NCBI RefSeq assembly: GCF_029952445.1
Contig: NZ_JAQPPK010000001.1
Span: 124,001 to 188,000 of the forward strand
Length of the DNA stretch: 64,000 bases
From: Paenarthrobacter nitroguajacolicus
GTDB taxonomy: Bacteria > Actinomycetota > Actinomycetes > Actinomycetales > Micrococcaceae
Reading direction: 5' to 3'
The notes under the pieces were generated by a model. It was given only the letters and a program-made list of their open reading frames with translations. It ran no database searches and was not told the DNA's origin. The stretch's first letter is position 1, and every line of letters begins with the position of its first letter. Positions 1 through 8,751 of this stretch are shown here, piece after piece. Both the position numbers and the translations under genes were made by a program.

Positions 1-498
1 GGCGGCTTCCGCGTCTCCGGCACGGGCTGCGTCGCGGACAAAAACGTCAACGTGGCTTGCGCCGAGTTCACGAACTGCGGCGACCGCCGCGGCGGAGGTG
101 CCTCCGCCGCCAAGGATGGCCGCGTGGGGAGTCGATGCCACGCCGGCATACCGGACCGATTCCACGATGCCCGCGACGTCAGTGTTGTATCCCGACCGAC
201 GCACCGTGCCGCCGTCGTGCTCGAAAACCACGGTGTTGATGACGCCCAGCTGCGCACCGGCGCCGCGGACTTCATCGACTTCACGGACCATGGCCGACTT
301 CAACGGCATGGTGACCGACAAGCCGCACCAGGATCCGTCCCCGCGCAGCGATTCCATGAATGCCGGGAGGCCGGCAACAGTGACATCGATCGCGGAGTAG
401 CCTATGTCAACGCCGAGCTTGGCGTAGGCAGCAGTATGCAGCGCCGGGGACTTCGAGTGGGAGATCGGATGACCCAGGACCGCGGCCCGACGACTCAC
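1..498 (-). CDS. aroE: Shikimate dehydrogenase (N-terminal part, cut by window edge)
   Basis: The visible 166 codons encode the N-terminal half of shikimate dehydrogenase, which reduces 3-dehydroshikimate to shikimate with NADPH in aromatic amino acid synthesis. Seen in the sequence: the substrate-binding SHSKSPALH motif near residue 13, a TMPLKS segment with the catalytic Lys near residue 65, a YNTD motif near residue 107, and the beginning of the dinucleotide fold (GGGGTSAA) near residue 130. The start is GTG at 498, overlapping the mltG stop codon by four bases (GTGA), which indicates translational coupling. The gene continues leftward beyond base 1. It is last in the visible run alaS-ruvX-mltG-aroE, an order known from other actinobacteria. 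Confidence 0.93.
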   Translation of the reverse strand, partial: MSRRAAVLGHPISHSKSPALHTAAYAKLGVDIGYSAIDVTVAGLPAFMESLRGDGSWCGLSVTMPLKSAMVREVDEVRGAGAQLGVINTVVFEHDGGTVRRSGYNTDVAGIVESVRYAGVASTPHAAILGGGGTSAAAVAAVRELGASHVDVFVRDAARAGDAEAA

Positions 499-2306
499 AC
501 ACACCGTCCCGCATTGGCCTGGCACCAAGCGTTGTATTGCTCAACGTACGTGTTGTGCTCAGCCAACGTCTTGGAGAACTTGGTCTCCTTGGTGTCCAGG
601 TTGATGGTCACCCAGTACATGTAGTCGTTGGGAGTCGGCTTTGCAGCGGCATCGATCGCGGTCTTGCCCGGTGAACCGATGGGACCCACGGGCAGTCCGA
701 CATTCGCGTACGTGTTGTACGGATTGGACTTGTCGGCTTTTTCCTCTTCCGTGACGTGGAAGGACTTCCTGCCGAGCCCATACGTCACCGTGGCGTCGGA
801 CTGGATGAGTCCGCTGGTTTCGACGTTGTTGGGCTTGAGCCTGTTGTAGATGGCGCCGGCAACGTTTCCGTAGTCCGCTTGCCCGCCTTCGGCCTGCACG
901 ATGCTGGCGATGGTCACGGTGTCGTATTGCTTGGCGGGATCGGTGATTCCCTGCGATTTGAGCTCATCCAGCGTGGTGGTGACGAGCTTCTGGATGATGT
1001 CCTTGGCAGGGGTCCCGAGATCGAAGCGGTACTCCCCTGGCGCCAGGAATCCTTCAAGGTTCTTGGCCTTGGCCGGAAGGCCGAACTGGCCAGGCGCCTG
1101 ATTGAGGGCATTGAGTTGCTCCAGTGGAATACCCGAACCCTTGGCGATGGCATCCAGGGACTCGTTGACCCGCAGGCCCGCGCTCAGCGCGAAGTACATG
1201 ACCTTGGACGTGTCCTTATTCACCAGGACCGCCACGGCGTCCGAATTCTTCATCTCCGTGCGGAACGTGAAATCACCGGGCGACAATTCGCCGCCCTGGC
1301 TGACGAACTCCTTGACGAAGGAATCGGCATCGGCCACAACGTGCTTCTGCACGAGTTCGGTTGCCACTGCCTTGGGCCCTGAGCCCTGGGCCACGGTGAC
1401 GTTGACGGAGCCCGTGCCGGGTCCCGGGTAGTCCGTGACCTTGTCCATGCCCAGCAAGGGCTTCAGGAACTGCGCTCCGACAGCGATCGCAGCGACGAAC
1501 ACCACCAGCGTCAGCAGAAGGGCAAGGACACGACGGCGGCGGCGCGCCTTTTTCGCGGCAGCTTTGGAAGCGGGGGACGCCACAGGCGCCAGGAGTTCGT
1601 GGGGATGGTCGTCATGGTGCAACTCATCGGGGTGGAGTTCGTCATGGAGGAGGGCATCGTGGTGCAACTCATCCGGGTGGAGTTCGTCATGGAGGAGAGC
1701 ATCGTGATGCAGCTCATCGGGGTGAACCCCGTCATGCGCGGCAACGCCGTAGTGCGCATCATGCTCAGCGTACCCATGGGCTTCCAACGGCGCCCCGACG
1801 TACTCGGCGTGGACCAGGTCCTCATCGCCGTGCCCGGCGTGGGAGTGGTCAAATTCTTCATGCCCGGCTTCGGCAGCAGGCTCAACATCGGCATGCGGAG
1901 CGTCGGCACGCGCACCGCGGTCAACGGAAGTTGCCTCGTCTTCGTGCGCTGGGGTTGGTTCTGCACTGGCGCGGGGCGCCTCGGCAGCCGGCGTCGCGGC
2001 GGGAACCGGTGGTGTTTCGGAGACCGGTGGAGCTGCGGGCACAGGTGGAGCTGCGGGCACAGGCGGCGCCGCCGATACCGGCGGTGCTTGCGGCACCGGC
2101 GGGGCCGGAACAGCAGGAACGGGGCGCGGAAGTTCGGCCTCAGCCTCTTCCGGCGAGGAATCTTCCCCTGGAGTCGCTTCGGGAACGGGTACGACATTGT
2201 GGTTCTGCGTGGCGAGGAATCGTTCCCGCGCCCGCAGCTCTTTGCGGGTCAGCGGCATGCCGCCGCCGGCGGTACCGCTGGAGGGGTCGTTGTTGACCGG
2301 GCTCAC
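495..2306 (-). CDS. mltG: Endolytic murein transglycosylase MltG with His-rich N-terminal extension
   Basis: A 603-residue YceG/MltG protein. MltG is a membrane enzyme that cleaves nascent glycan strands and limits their length. Layout: a cytoplasmic N-terminal extension of about 260 residues with a Pro/Ala/Val-rich stretch (repeated PPVPAA-type units, about residues 65-110); an acidic, histidine-rich region with a 15-residue tandem repeat (about residues 194-232); a basic RRRRR stop; one transmembrane helix at about 262-284; then the extracytoplasmic YceG domain with the catalytic Glu in ASIVQAEGG and the NPYNTYANVGLPVGPIGSPG signature. The extension is much longer than in the E. coli protein (about 340 residues). 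The GTG start overlaps the ruvX stop by four bases. Confidence 0.92.
   Translation of the reverse strand: MSPVNNDPSSGTAGGGMPLTRKELRARERFLATQNHNVVPVPEATPGEDSSPEEAEAELPRPVPAVPAPPVPQAPPVSAAPPVPAAPPVPAAPPVSETPPVPAATPAAEAPRASAEPTPAHEDEATSVDRGARADAPHADVEPAAEAGHEEFDHSHAGHGDEDLVHAEYVGAPLEAHGYAEHDAHYGVAAHDGVHPDELHHDALLHDELHPDELHHDALLHDELHPDELHHDDHPHELLAPVASPASKAAAKKARRRRRVLALLLTLVVFVAAIAVGAQFLKPLLGMDKVTDYPGPGTGSVNVTVAQGSGPKAVATELVQKHVVADADSFVKEFVSQGGELSPGDFTFRTEMKNSDAVAVLVNKDTSKVMYFALSAGLRVNESLDAIAKGSGIPLEQLNALNQAPGQFGLPAKAKNLEGFLAPGEYRFDLGTPAKDIIQKLVTTTLDELKSQGITDPAKQYDTVTIASIVQAEGGQADYGNVAGAIYNRLKPNNVETSGLIQSDATVTYGLGRKSFHVTEEEKADKSNPYNTYANVGLPVGPIGSPGKTAIDAAAKPTPNDYMYWVTINLDTKETKFSKTLAEHNTYVEQYNAWCQANAGRCV
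1616..1725 (-). repeat. 45-bp in-frame tandem repeat inside mltG
   Basis: Two direct copies of a 45-bp unit (1616-1660 and 1661-1705) differ at only 2 of 45 positions and are followed by a partial third copy (1706-1725). They encode the 15-residue unit HPDELHHDALLHDEL, in which 4 of 15 residues are His and 5 are Asp or Glu. The near-identity at DNA level indicates recent duplication by slippage or unequal recombination. The repeat length keeps the frame, so copy number could vary between strains without breaking the gene. Confidence 0.95.
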
Positions 2307-2893
2307 AGTTGCAGTCCCCTCGTAGAAGAATCAGGTTCACTGCCGGAGGCAGCCTGCAGCGTTGGGGCACTGCTGGGCTTTTCGGACTCCGCCGGTGCCT
2401 GCACTCGGCGGCCAACGTCCGTTCCTCTGGCTTTTTGCATGTCGATCGCGTGCTGAAGTATTCCAGCAGCAGCAACCTGATCAACCACTTTACGGTGATT
2501 CCTGCTGCTCATGCCAGCTTCGTGCAGGTTGCGGTGTGCCGTAACGGTGGAAAGCCGCTCATCGACGAGGTTCACGGGAATGTCCAAACCGGCGCGGGCG
2601 AGCTCGGCCACAAGGAGCCGGGCGTACTCGACGGCCATGGCTGCGGAACCGCGTTCGTCGCCCTTCATGGTTCGTGGGAGGCCAACAAATACCTGCACGG
2701 CAGGCAACTCCGCGGCGTGTTTGACCACCACACGGACATCGGAGTTCTTCTTGGCATCGCGCCCTACCGTCTTGAATGGTGTGGCAAGGATTCCGTCGGG
2801 ATCGCACTGGGCAAGGCCAACCCTAACGGTACCGACGTCTACCCCCAGTTTGATGCCATGGGGGTAGACGTCATGGTTAGTACGTGTGGACAC
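2303..2893 (-). CDS. ruvX: Putative pre-16S rRNA nuclease / Holliday junction resolvase-like YqgF
   Basis: A 196-residue YqgF/RuvX family protein with an RNase H-like fold. The family is implicated in 16S rRNA 5' maturation, and in mycobacteria in Holliday junction resolution. Seen: the first catalytic Asp in GVDVGTVRVG (about residue 20), the VGLPRTMKG motif, and LVDERLSTVTA followed by a helix ending in DQVAAAGILQ with the last acidic residue. The C-terminus carries about 40 extra low-complexity residues beyond the usual 140-160. The GTG start lies 2 bp after the alaS stop, and the 3' end overlaps mltG, so the four genes appear co-transcribed. Confidence 0.88.
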   Translation of the reverse strand: MSTRTNHDVYPHGIKLGVDVGTVRVGLAQCDPDGILATPFKTVGRDAKKNSDVRVVVKHAAELPAVQVFVGLPRTMKGDERGSAAMAVEYARLLVAELARAGLDIPVNLVDERLSTVTAHRNLHEAGMSSRNHRKVVDQVAAAGILQHAIDMQKARGTDVGRRVQAPAESEKPSSAPTLQAASGSEPDSSTRGLQL

Positions 2894-2895
2894 TG

Positions 2896-5574
2896 TCAGC
2901 GCTTGGCTATCGCGTCCACCACCGCTGTGAGGGCCTCAGGGACCTTCGCAGCGTCGGTTCCGCCACCTTGGGCGACATCGTCCTTGCCGCCGCCACCGCC
3001 ACCAAGGATTCCCGCGGCGAGCCGGACCAGCGCACCGGCCTTGACCCCGGCCTCGCGTGCGGCTTCGTTGGTGGCGATCAGGACCACCGGGCGATCGTTG
3101 CTGACGCCGGCAACGGCCACAGCAGCGGCCTCGGAACCGAGGCGGTTGCGCAGGTCAAGGGCAAGGTTCCGCAAGTCGTCGGCGCCACCCACCTGGCCGG
3201 CGTCGTGGGCTACGACACGGACGCCAGCGGCATCCTTGGCAGTGCCCACGAGGTTCGCGGCCGCGGCAGCGAGCTGTTCCTTACGGAGACGGTCGAGTTC
3301 CTTCTCGGTGGCCTTGAGCTTGTTCAGCGTGCTGGAGATGCGATCGGCAAGCTGGCCGGATGGAACCTTCAGCAGCTCCGTCAGTTCAGTGACCAGCGCG
3401 CGCTCGGCGGCGAGGTGACGGAACGCGTCCAGGCCCACGAACGCCTCAACGCGCCGGTTTCCCGAACCAACGGACTGCTCACCAAGCAGCGAGAGGCTGC
3501 CGATGAGCGAGGTGTTGGACACGTGCGTGCCGCCGCAGAGCTCGCGCGACCATGCGCCGTCGATCTCGACGACCCGGACTTCGCTGCCGTAGTTTTCGCC
3601 GAAGAGCGCCATGGCACCCAGTGCCTTGGCCTCTGCCAGCCCCATCACCTTGGTGTCCACCCGGTAGTTGTTCCGGATGGCAATGTTGGAGACTTCTTCG
3701 ATCTCGGAGCGCGTGGCGGGGCTCAGGCCCTCACCCCAGGCGAAGTCGAAGCGCAGGTAGCCGGCCTTGTTATAGGAACCGCGCTGGGTAGCTTCAGGCC
3801 CGAGGATCTGGTGCAGTGCGGCGTGGACAATGTGCGTTCCCGTGTGGGCTTGTTCTGCGGCATGCCGGCGTTCGCGGTCGACGGCGGCGCGCACCAGGGC
3901 GTCGGAGGCGATCTCGCCTTCGCGGACGATCGCCTTGTGCACGCTCAGGCCCTTGATGGGGCGCTGAACGTCCAGGACCTCGACGACGAAACCGTCACCG
4001 GTGATGAGGCCGGTATCAGCGGACTGGCCACCGGCTTCGGCGTAGAACGGAGTTTCGTTCAGGACAAGCTCGATCTCATCGCCGGTAGAGGCATGTGCCA
4101 CCGCGCGGCCGCCGTTGACGATGCCGCGGACCTTGGCTTCACCCTCAAGTTCGTCGTAGCCGGTGAAGACGGTCTCGCCCTTGCCCAGGAGTTCCTGGTA
4201 GGCGCTGAGGTCGGCGTGGCCGCCCTTCTTGCCCTTGGCATCGGCCTGTGCCCGCTGGCGCTGCTCGAGCATCAGTGAGCGGAAGCCTGCCTCATCAACC
4301 TTGAGGCCGGCTTCCTCTGCCATTTCCAAAGTGAGGTCGATCGGGAAACCGTAGGTGTCGTGCAGGGCAAAGGCGTCGGCGCCGGAGAGTGGAACTCCTG
4401 CAGCCTTCGACTCAGCTACAGCATCCTCCAGGCGGGCGGTGCCCGAAGCGATGGTGCGCAGGAACGCCTTTTCCTCGGCGTAGGCGATCCGGCTGATGCG
4501 GGCAAAGTCCGTCTCAACTACCGGGTAGACGCCCTTCATGGCGTCGCGGGAGGCGGGAAGAAGGTCCGGCAGGCAGGCCTTTTCGACACCCAGCAGTCGC
4601 ATGGCACGCACGGCACGGCGGATGAGGCGGCGGAGCACATAGCCACGGCCCTCGTTGGACGGTGCCACGCCATCGGCAATGAGCATCAAGGCTGACCGGA
4701 TGTGGTCGGCGACGACCCGCATACGGACGTCGTCAGTGTGGTGCGGATCTTCGGGCGACTCAGCCGAGGTGTACTCGCGACCGGAGAGTTCGGCAGCCTT
4801 GTCGATAACGGGACGGACCTGGTCGGTCTCATACATGTTCTCGACGCCCTGGAGGATCATCGCCAGGCGCTCCATGCCAAGGCCGGTGTCGATGTTCTTC
4901 TTCGGGAGTTCGCCCACGATGTCGAAATCCACCTTCGAGCGGACGTTCTCGATCTGGTACTGCATGAACACCAGGTTCCAGATTTCGATGTACCGGGTCT
5001 CGTCGGCGAGGGGGCCGCCTTCGATGCCGTAGGCAGGGCCGCGGTCATAGTAGATTTCCGAGCAGGGGCCGGCCGGACCGGGCTGGCCGGTGGACCAGTA
5101 GTTGTCAGCTTTGCCCATCCGCTGGATGCGCTCGGCCGGAATACCGGTGTTTTTGAGCCACAGTTCCTTGGCTTCGTCGTCCTCTTCGTAAACCGTCACC
5201 CAGAGACGCTCGGCAGGAAGTCCGTAACCGCCGTCGTCCACGCTGGTGGTGAGCAGTTCGAAGGCGAACTTGATGGCGTCTTCCTTGAAGTAATCGCCGA
5301 AGGAGAAGTTGCCGCACATTTGGAAGAACGTTCCATGGCGGGCAGTCTTGCCGACTTCCTCAATGTCGCCGGTGCGGATGCACTTCTGGACGCTGGTGGC
5401 ACGGCTGTAGGGCGGCTCTTCGCGGGCCGTGAGGTAAGGAATGAACGGCACCATTCCGGCCACAGTGAAGAGAAGGGACGGGTCGCTGGAAACGAGCGAC
5501 GCGGAGGGAACGGCGGTGTGGCCCTTGCTGACAAAAAAGTCCACCCAGCGCTTGGTGATCTCCTGCGACTTCAT
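2896..5574 (-). CDS. alaS: Alanyl-tRNA synthetase
   Basis: An 892-residue class II alanyl-tRNA synthetase, a usual full length. It charges tRNA-Ala and edits mischarged Ser/Gly. Seen: the catalytic N-terminal domain starting MKSQEITKRWVDFF, followed by the conserved RATSVQKCIRTGDIEEVG and FGDYF elements; the editing-domain zinc motif HTGTH near residue 575 with its partner CGGTH near residue 678; and the C-Ala domain with a GGGGGGKDDVAQGG glycine run near the end. I place the start at ATG 5574, because the 79 codons of open frame upstream show no family similarity. It is followed directly by ruvX, mltG and aroE. Confidence 0.96.
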   Translation of the reverse strand: MKSQEITKRWVDFFVSKGHTAVPSASLVSSDPSLLFTVAGMVPFIPYLTAREEPPYSRATSVQKCIRTGDIEEVGKTARHGTFFQMCGNFSFGDYFKEDAIKFAFELLTTSVDDGGYGLPAERLWVTVYEEDDEAKELWLKNTGIPAERIQRMGKADNYWSTGQPGPAGPCSEIYYDRGPAYGIEGGPLADETRYIEIWNLVFMQYQIENVRSKVDFDIVGELPKKNIDTGLGMERLAMILQGVENMYETDQVRPVIDKAAELSGREYTSAESPEDPHHTDDVRMRVVADHIRSALMLIADGVAPSNEGRGYVLRRLIRRAVRAMRLLGVEKACLPDLLPASRDAMKGVYPVVETDFARISRIAYAEEKAFLRTIASGTARLEDAVAESKAAGVPLSGADAFALHDTYGFPIDLTLEMAEEAGLKVDEAGFRSLMLEQRQRAQADAKGKKGGHADLSAYQELLGKGETVFTGYDELEGEAKVRGIVNGGRAVAHASTGDEIELVLNETPFYAEAGGQSADTGLITGDGFVVEVLDVQRPIKGLSVHKAIVREGEIASDALVRAAVDRERRHAAEQAHTGTHIVHAALHQILGPEATQRGSYNKAGYLRFDFAWGEGLSPATRSEIEEVSNIAIRNNYRVDTKVMGLAEAKALGAMALFGENYGSEVRVVEIDGAWSRELCGGTHVSNTSLIGSLSLLGEQSVGSGNRRVEAFVGLDAFRHLAAERALVTELTELLKVPSGQLADRISSTLNKLKATEKELDRLRKEQLAAAAANLVGTAKDAAGVRVVAHDAGQVGGADDLRNLALDLRNRLGSEAAAVAVAGVSNDRPVVLIATNEAAREAGVKAGALVRLAAGILGGGGGGKDDVAQGGGTDAAKVPEALTAVVDAIAKR

Positions 5575-5689
5575 TAGCTGATTACTTACCCTTCTCAATT
5601 CACTGCACACGATGTGCGCGGTACCGGCTGGTGCCGTTCCGCAGCTTTCCATTCTGCCCTGTTGAGGGCTTGGGAGCGAACCGCTCCAG

Positions 5690-5920
5690 TTACCGTCCGC
5701 CTGCTGCGGCGTCGTCGATCCCAAGCGCAGCCCGGAGATCCTCTTCCCGCTGGTGCATGCCCGAGCGCACGGCGTCGGCAAAGTCGAACAGCCCATCAGC
5801 CATCCGGCCAACAGCCCGGTTCAAACCTTCGGGCCCCAGGTTGGCCTGTGCCTCGGTGATCTTACGTAACGCGATGACGCCGATTGCGACGCCAATGCCC
5901 ATCCAGACAATTCTCTTCAT
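5690..5920 (-). CDS. Small membrane-anchored protein, DUF6167-like
   Basis: A 76-residue protein with one N-terminal hydrophobic helix (about residues 4-19, VWMGIGVAIGVIAL) followed by an amphipathic helical region containing ADAVRSGMHQREEDLRAALGID. That pattern (transmembrane helix, then a short helix ending in RxGMxxRExELxxALG) resembles the DUF6167 proteins found between a DUF948 gene and alaS in actinobacteria, as here. The function is unknown. It lies 22 bp after the DUF948 gene on the same strand and 115 bp before alaS. The family call rests on recalled similarity and position. Confidence 0.7.
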   Translation of the reverse strand: MKRIVWMGIGVAIGVIALRKITEAQANLGPEGLNRAVGRMADGLFDFADAVRSGMHQREEDLRAALGIDDAAAGGR

Positions 5921-5942
5921 CGGTTTATGGTCTCCCGGATAT

Positions 5943-6317
5943 TCAGCGGCTGCGACGGCCGGAGGAAGGGGTGCGGCGTGCGGCGAAAGCCGAGCGGACG
6001 CCGTAGCTGAAAGCAGCCACCTTGATCAGCGGTGAACCTACCGTCGCCGCCACGAGCGAGGACAGGGCTGAGATGTTGGCGGACGCATCCGAAACGTTGG
6101 AGGCGATGCCGTCCACCTTCTTCAACTGCTGGTTGGTGGTGGTGACCGTAGCGGTCACCTCGTCCATCAGGGGCGTGGCGCCGTCGCTGATGGAACGGAT
6201 GGAGGTGCGGACCTCGTCGAAAACCCCGCCCAACTTCAAAATGGGCACAGCCAACAGCAGGACCAGGAGCGCGAAGACTCCCGCTGCGATGAGACCGGCA
6301 ATGTCGCCACCAGACAT
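5943..6317 (-). CDS. DUF948 domain protein
   Basis: A 124-residue protein with an N-terminal transmembrane helix (about residues 7-27, IAGLIAAGVFALLVLLLAVP). A helical segment follows with Asp/Thr/Val-rich heptads (VRTSIRSISDGATPLMDEVTATV and SNVSDASANISALSSL), typical of DUF948 membrane proteins. The tail is basic (RRTPSSGRRSR). Function is unknown; the general architecture resembles methyl-accepting or septal coiled-coil proteins. It sits between rpsD, from which it is separated by a strong terminator, and the DUF6167-like gene, so its own promoter should lie in the roughly 105 bp after that terminator. Confidence 0.8.
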   Translation of the reverse strand: MSGGDIAGLIAAGVFALLVLLLAVPILKLGGVFDEVRTSIRSISDGATPLMDEVTATVTTTNQQLKKVDGIASNVSDASANISALSSLVAATVGSPLIKVAAFSYGVRSAFAARRTPSSGRRSR

Positions 6318-6421
6318 AGAACACTTCTCCTAGGATCGTTGCGCTGCCTTGCACCTGCCGCGTCGCGGTTTGGCCAAGGCCTCCCCCAGTACCTTACCTA
6401 TAGTGGCCCGGTACCTTATAG

Positions 6422-6459
6422 ACAAAGAAGCCCGCGGCGGATGCCACGGGCTTCTTTGT
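6422..6459 (-). terminator. Rho-independent terminator after rpsD
   Basis: A perfect 13-bp inverted repeat (arms 6422-6434 and 6447-6459) with a 12-base loop lies 16 bp past the rpsD stop. Read on the minus strand, the second arm ends in the run CTTCTTTGT. It separates rpsD from the DUF948-alaS run. Confidence 0.85.
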
Positions 6460-6474
6460 TTGCGCTGCTTGAAA

Positions 6475-7095
6475 TTAGCGAGCGTAGAATTCGACGACGA
6501 GCTGCTCTTCGCAGATCACGGGGACCTCGGAGCGCTTCGGGCGACGAACCAGGCGGGCCTGGAGGGCGTCGATCTTGACGTCCAGGTACGGCGGCACGTT
6601 GTTCAGGACGTGTGCACCGGCAGCAGCGACCTGGAACGGAGGCATGACCTCGGAGCGGCTGTGAACGTGGATGAGCTGGCCTTCGCCAACGCGGAACGAC
6701 GGGCGGTCAACGCGGATGCCGTCAACCATGATGTGGCGGTGCACAACAAGCTGGCGGGCCTGTGCGATGGTGCGGGCGAAGCCTGCACGGAGCACGAGGG
6801 CGTCCAGACGCATTTCGAGCAGCTCAACCAGGTTTTCACCGGTGAGGCCCTTGGTGCGGCGTGCTTCTTCGAAGGCACGGGTCATCTGTGCTTCGCGGAT
6901 GCCGTACTGGGCGCGCAGACGCTGCTTTTCGCGCAGACGTACGGCGTAGTCGGAGTCCTGCTTCTTGCGGGCACGGCCATGCTCGCCGGGGCCGTACGGA
7001 CGGCGCTCCATGTACTTGGCGGCCTTGGGGGTCAGAGCAATGCCGAGTGCACGCGAAAGGCGTGCGGTACGGCGAGCACGAGTGTTGTTAGCCAC
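6475..7095 (-). CDS. rpsD: 30S ribosomal protein S4
   Basis: A 206-residue S4 protein, a primary 16S rRNA binder and early assembly factor. Seen: N-terminal domain MANNTRARRTARLSRALG, the RPYGPGEHG and KQRLRAQYGI motifs, and the S4 RNA-binding domain around LEMRLDALVLRAGFA and ARQLVVHRHIMVDG. It lacks the N-terminal zinc-binding cysteines of the C+ type, so it is a C- paralogue. The GTG start at 7095 has a good Shine-Dalgarno sequence (GGAAGGA, 6 bases upstream). It stands alone between rarA and the alaS run rather than in the alpha operon with rpsM/rpsK/rpoA. Confidence 0.97.
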   Translation of the reverse strand: MANNTRARRTARLSRALGIALTPKAAKYMERRPYGPGEHGRARKKQDSDYAVRLREKQRLRAQYGIREAQMTRAFEEARRTKGLTGENLVELLEMRLDALVLRAGFARTIAQARQLVVHRHIMVDGIRVDRPSFRVGEGQLIHVHSRSEVMPPFQVAAAGAHVLNNVPPYLDVKIDALQARLVRRPKRSEVPVICEEQLVVEFYAR

Positions 7096-7286
7096 TTGTG
7101 TCCTTCCAATTACTGCGGTGTGTCAGTGTTACTGGCCTCCATCAGGGAGAGCATCGGCCAACCGCTGCCTCTTGCTACTAACCCGGGCGCGCAGCACCAT
7201 TGAAGGAAATCTTCAAGGGATTTGGCGTCGGGTCATGCCAGACAAGGATCAATCCTACCACGCGGGCTTTGCAGCGTTCACCCGGA
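7096..7286 (-). promoter_or_regulatory. rpsD upstream region
   Basis: This 191-bp stretch between the end of rarA and the rpsD start must hold the rpsD promoter and leader unless rpsD is read through from rarA. Apart from the ribosome binding site (GGAAGGA just before the GTG) I see no clear -10/-35 pair, no terminator and no convincing small gene. Confidence 0.4.
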
Positions 7287-8711
7287 CTACTCGCCGCGGA
7301 CGATCTTCCGGAGCCGCTCCAGCCGTGCCGCGATGTCCCGCTCCGCACCGTTGTTGGTGGGCTCGTAGTAGTCCTTGCCGACGAGGTCGTCCGGGGGGTA
7401 CTGCTGGGTGGCAACTCCGTGCGGCTCGTCATGGGCGTACTTGTAGCTCGTCCCGTGGCCCAACTGTTTGGCGCCGGGATAGTGGGCATCGCGCAGGTGC
7501 ATGGGAATGCCGCCACCGTAGCCGGCCCGCACATCCGCCACTGCCTTGTTCAAGCCCATGTAGGCGGCATTTGATTTAGGGGCCGTGGCCAGGTGCACCA
7601 CAGCTTCGGCCAACACAATTCGGCCCTCGGGCATGCCGATCAGCTGCACGGCCTGCGCCGCGGCCACGGCTGTCTGCAACGCCGTGGGGTCCGCCATGCC
7701 AATATCCTCGGCGGCGGAGATCACGATCCTTCGGGCTACGAACCGCGGATCTTCCCCGGCTTCGAGCATCCGCGCCAGATAGTGCAAGGCGGCATCGACG
7801 TCGGAGCCACGGATGGATTTGATGAAGGCGCTGGCTACGTCGTAATGCTGGTCCCCGGCACGGTCGTAGCGGACGGCGGCGGCGTCCAGGGCGCGTTCTG
7901 TGTGTCGCAGTTCCAGCATCACCGGCGCGTCCGATCCGTCATCCTCGACGTCGTCGATGTCGCCGAACGCTACCCCGGCGGCGGCTTCCAGGGCCGTCAA
8001 CGCCCGCCGCGCATCCCCACCGGACAAACGGACGAGGTGTTCCAGCGCCTCAGGACTGAGTTCCACCCGACCGGCGAGGCCACGGGCATCGGCGACTGCA
8101 CGCTGCAGCAGGCCTGAGATGTCGTCTTCGGTCAGCGGCTTCAAAGTCAGGAGAAGCGAGCGTGACAACAACGGCGAGACCACCGAAAAAGACGGGTTCT
8201 CCGTGGTGGCCGCAACCAACACAACCCACCGGTTCTCGACGCCGGGCAAAAGGGCATCCTGCTGCGCCTTGTTGAAGCGGTGGATCTCGTCCAGGAAAAG
8301 CACCGTGGTCTTCTTGTACAAATCACGGGCCGTCAAGGCTTCGTCCATGACCCTGCGCACGTCCTTGACACCGGCGGTGATAGCCGACAATTCAACGAAC
8401 TTCCGGCCCGGGCCGCGGGCGATCACATGGGCAAGGGTGGTCTTGCCCGTCCCCGGCGGCCCCCAGAGGATCAGAGAGCTGGGACCGGCCGGACCTGCGG
8501 CTTCAGCCCCCGCCGCGAGTTGCCGGAGCGGAGACCCCTGACCCAGCAAGTGCTGCTGGCCCACCACATCGTCCAAGGTCCGCGGACGCATCCGCACGGC
8601 CAAGGGGCTGCGCTGGGACGCCATCCAGTTGGCATCCGATGGCCCTCCGGCGGCAGGCAGTTCCTCCGACTCGTCGTCGTTGTCTGCACCGGCACCAAAG
8701 AGATCTTCCAC
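7287..8711 (-). CDS. rarA: Replication-associated recombination protein A (AAA+ ATPase)
   Basis: A 474-residue RarA/MgsA/WRNIP1 family ATPase that acts at stalled replication forks. Seen: an acidic N-terminus; the entry motif [16 protein letters not shown]; Walker [11 protein letters not shown] near residue 88; Walker [17 protein letters not shown] near residue 140; sensor 1 [11 protein letters not shown]; and a C-terminal tetramerisation region with [11 protein letters not shown] and [13 protein letters not shown]...[13 protein letters not shown], diagnostic of RarA rather than RuvB or DnaX. The start is GTG at 8711. The divergent plus-strand gene begins 40 bp away. Confidence 0.95.
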   Translation of the reverse strand: MEDLFGAGADNDDESEELPAAGGPSDANWMASQRSPLAVRMRPRTLDDVVGQQHLLGQGSPLRQLAAGAEAAGPAGPSSLILWGPPGTGKTTLAHVIARGPGRKFVELSAITAGVKDVRRVMDEALTARDLYKKTTVLFLDEIHRFNKAQQDALLPGVENRWVVLVAATTENPSFSVVSPLLSRSLLLTLKPLTEDDISGLLQRAVADARGLAGRVELSPEALEHLVRLSGGDARRALTALEAAAGVAFGDIDDVEDDGSDAPVMLELRHTERALDAAAVRYDRAGDQHYDVASAFIKSIRGSDVDAALHYLARMLEAGEDPRFVARRIVISAAEDIGMADPTALQTAVAAAQAVQLIGMPEGRIVLAEAVVHLATAPKSNAAYMGLNKAVADVRAGYGGGIPMHLRDAHYPGAKQLGHGTSYKYAHDEPHGVATQQYPPDDLVGKDYYEPTNNGAERDIAARLERLRKIVRGE

Positions 8712-8751
8712 ATGGATAGGCTACTCATAGTTCCAGCAAAGGAGACATTGA

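Noticed and set aside
1600..1740. CRISPR-like repeat array
   Set aside because: The repeat is in-frame coding DNA inside mltG with no spacers.
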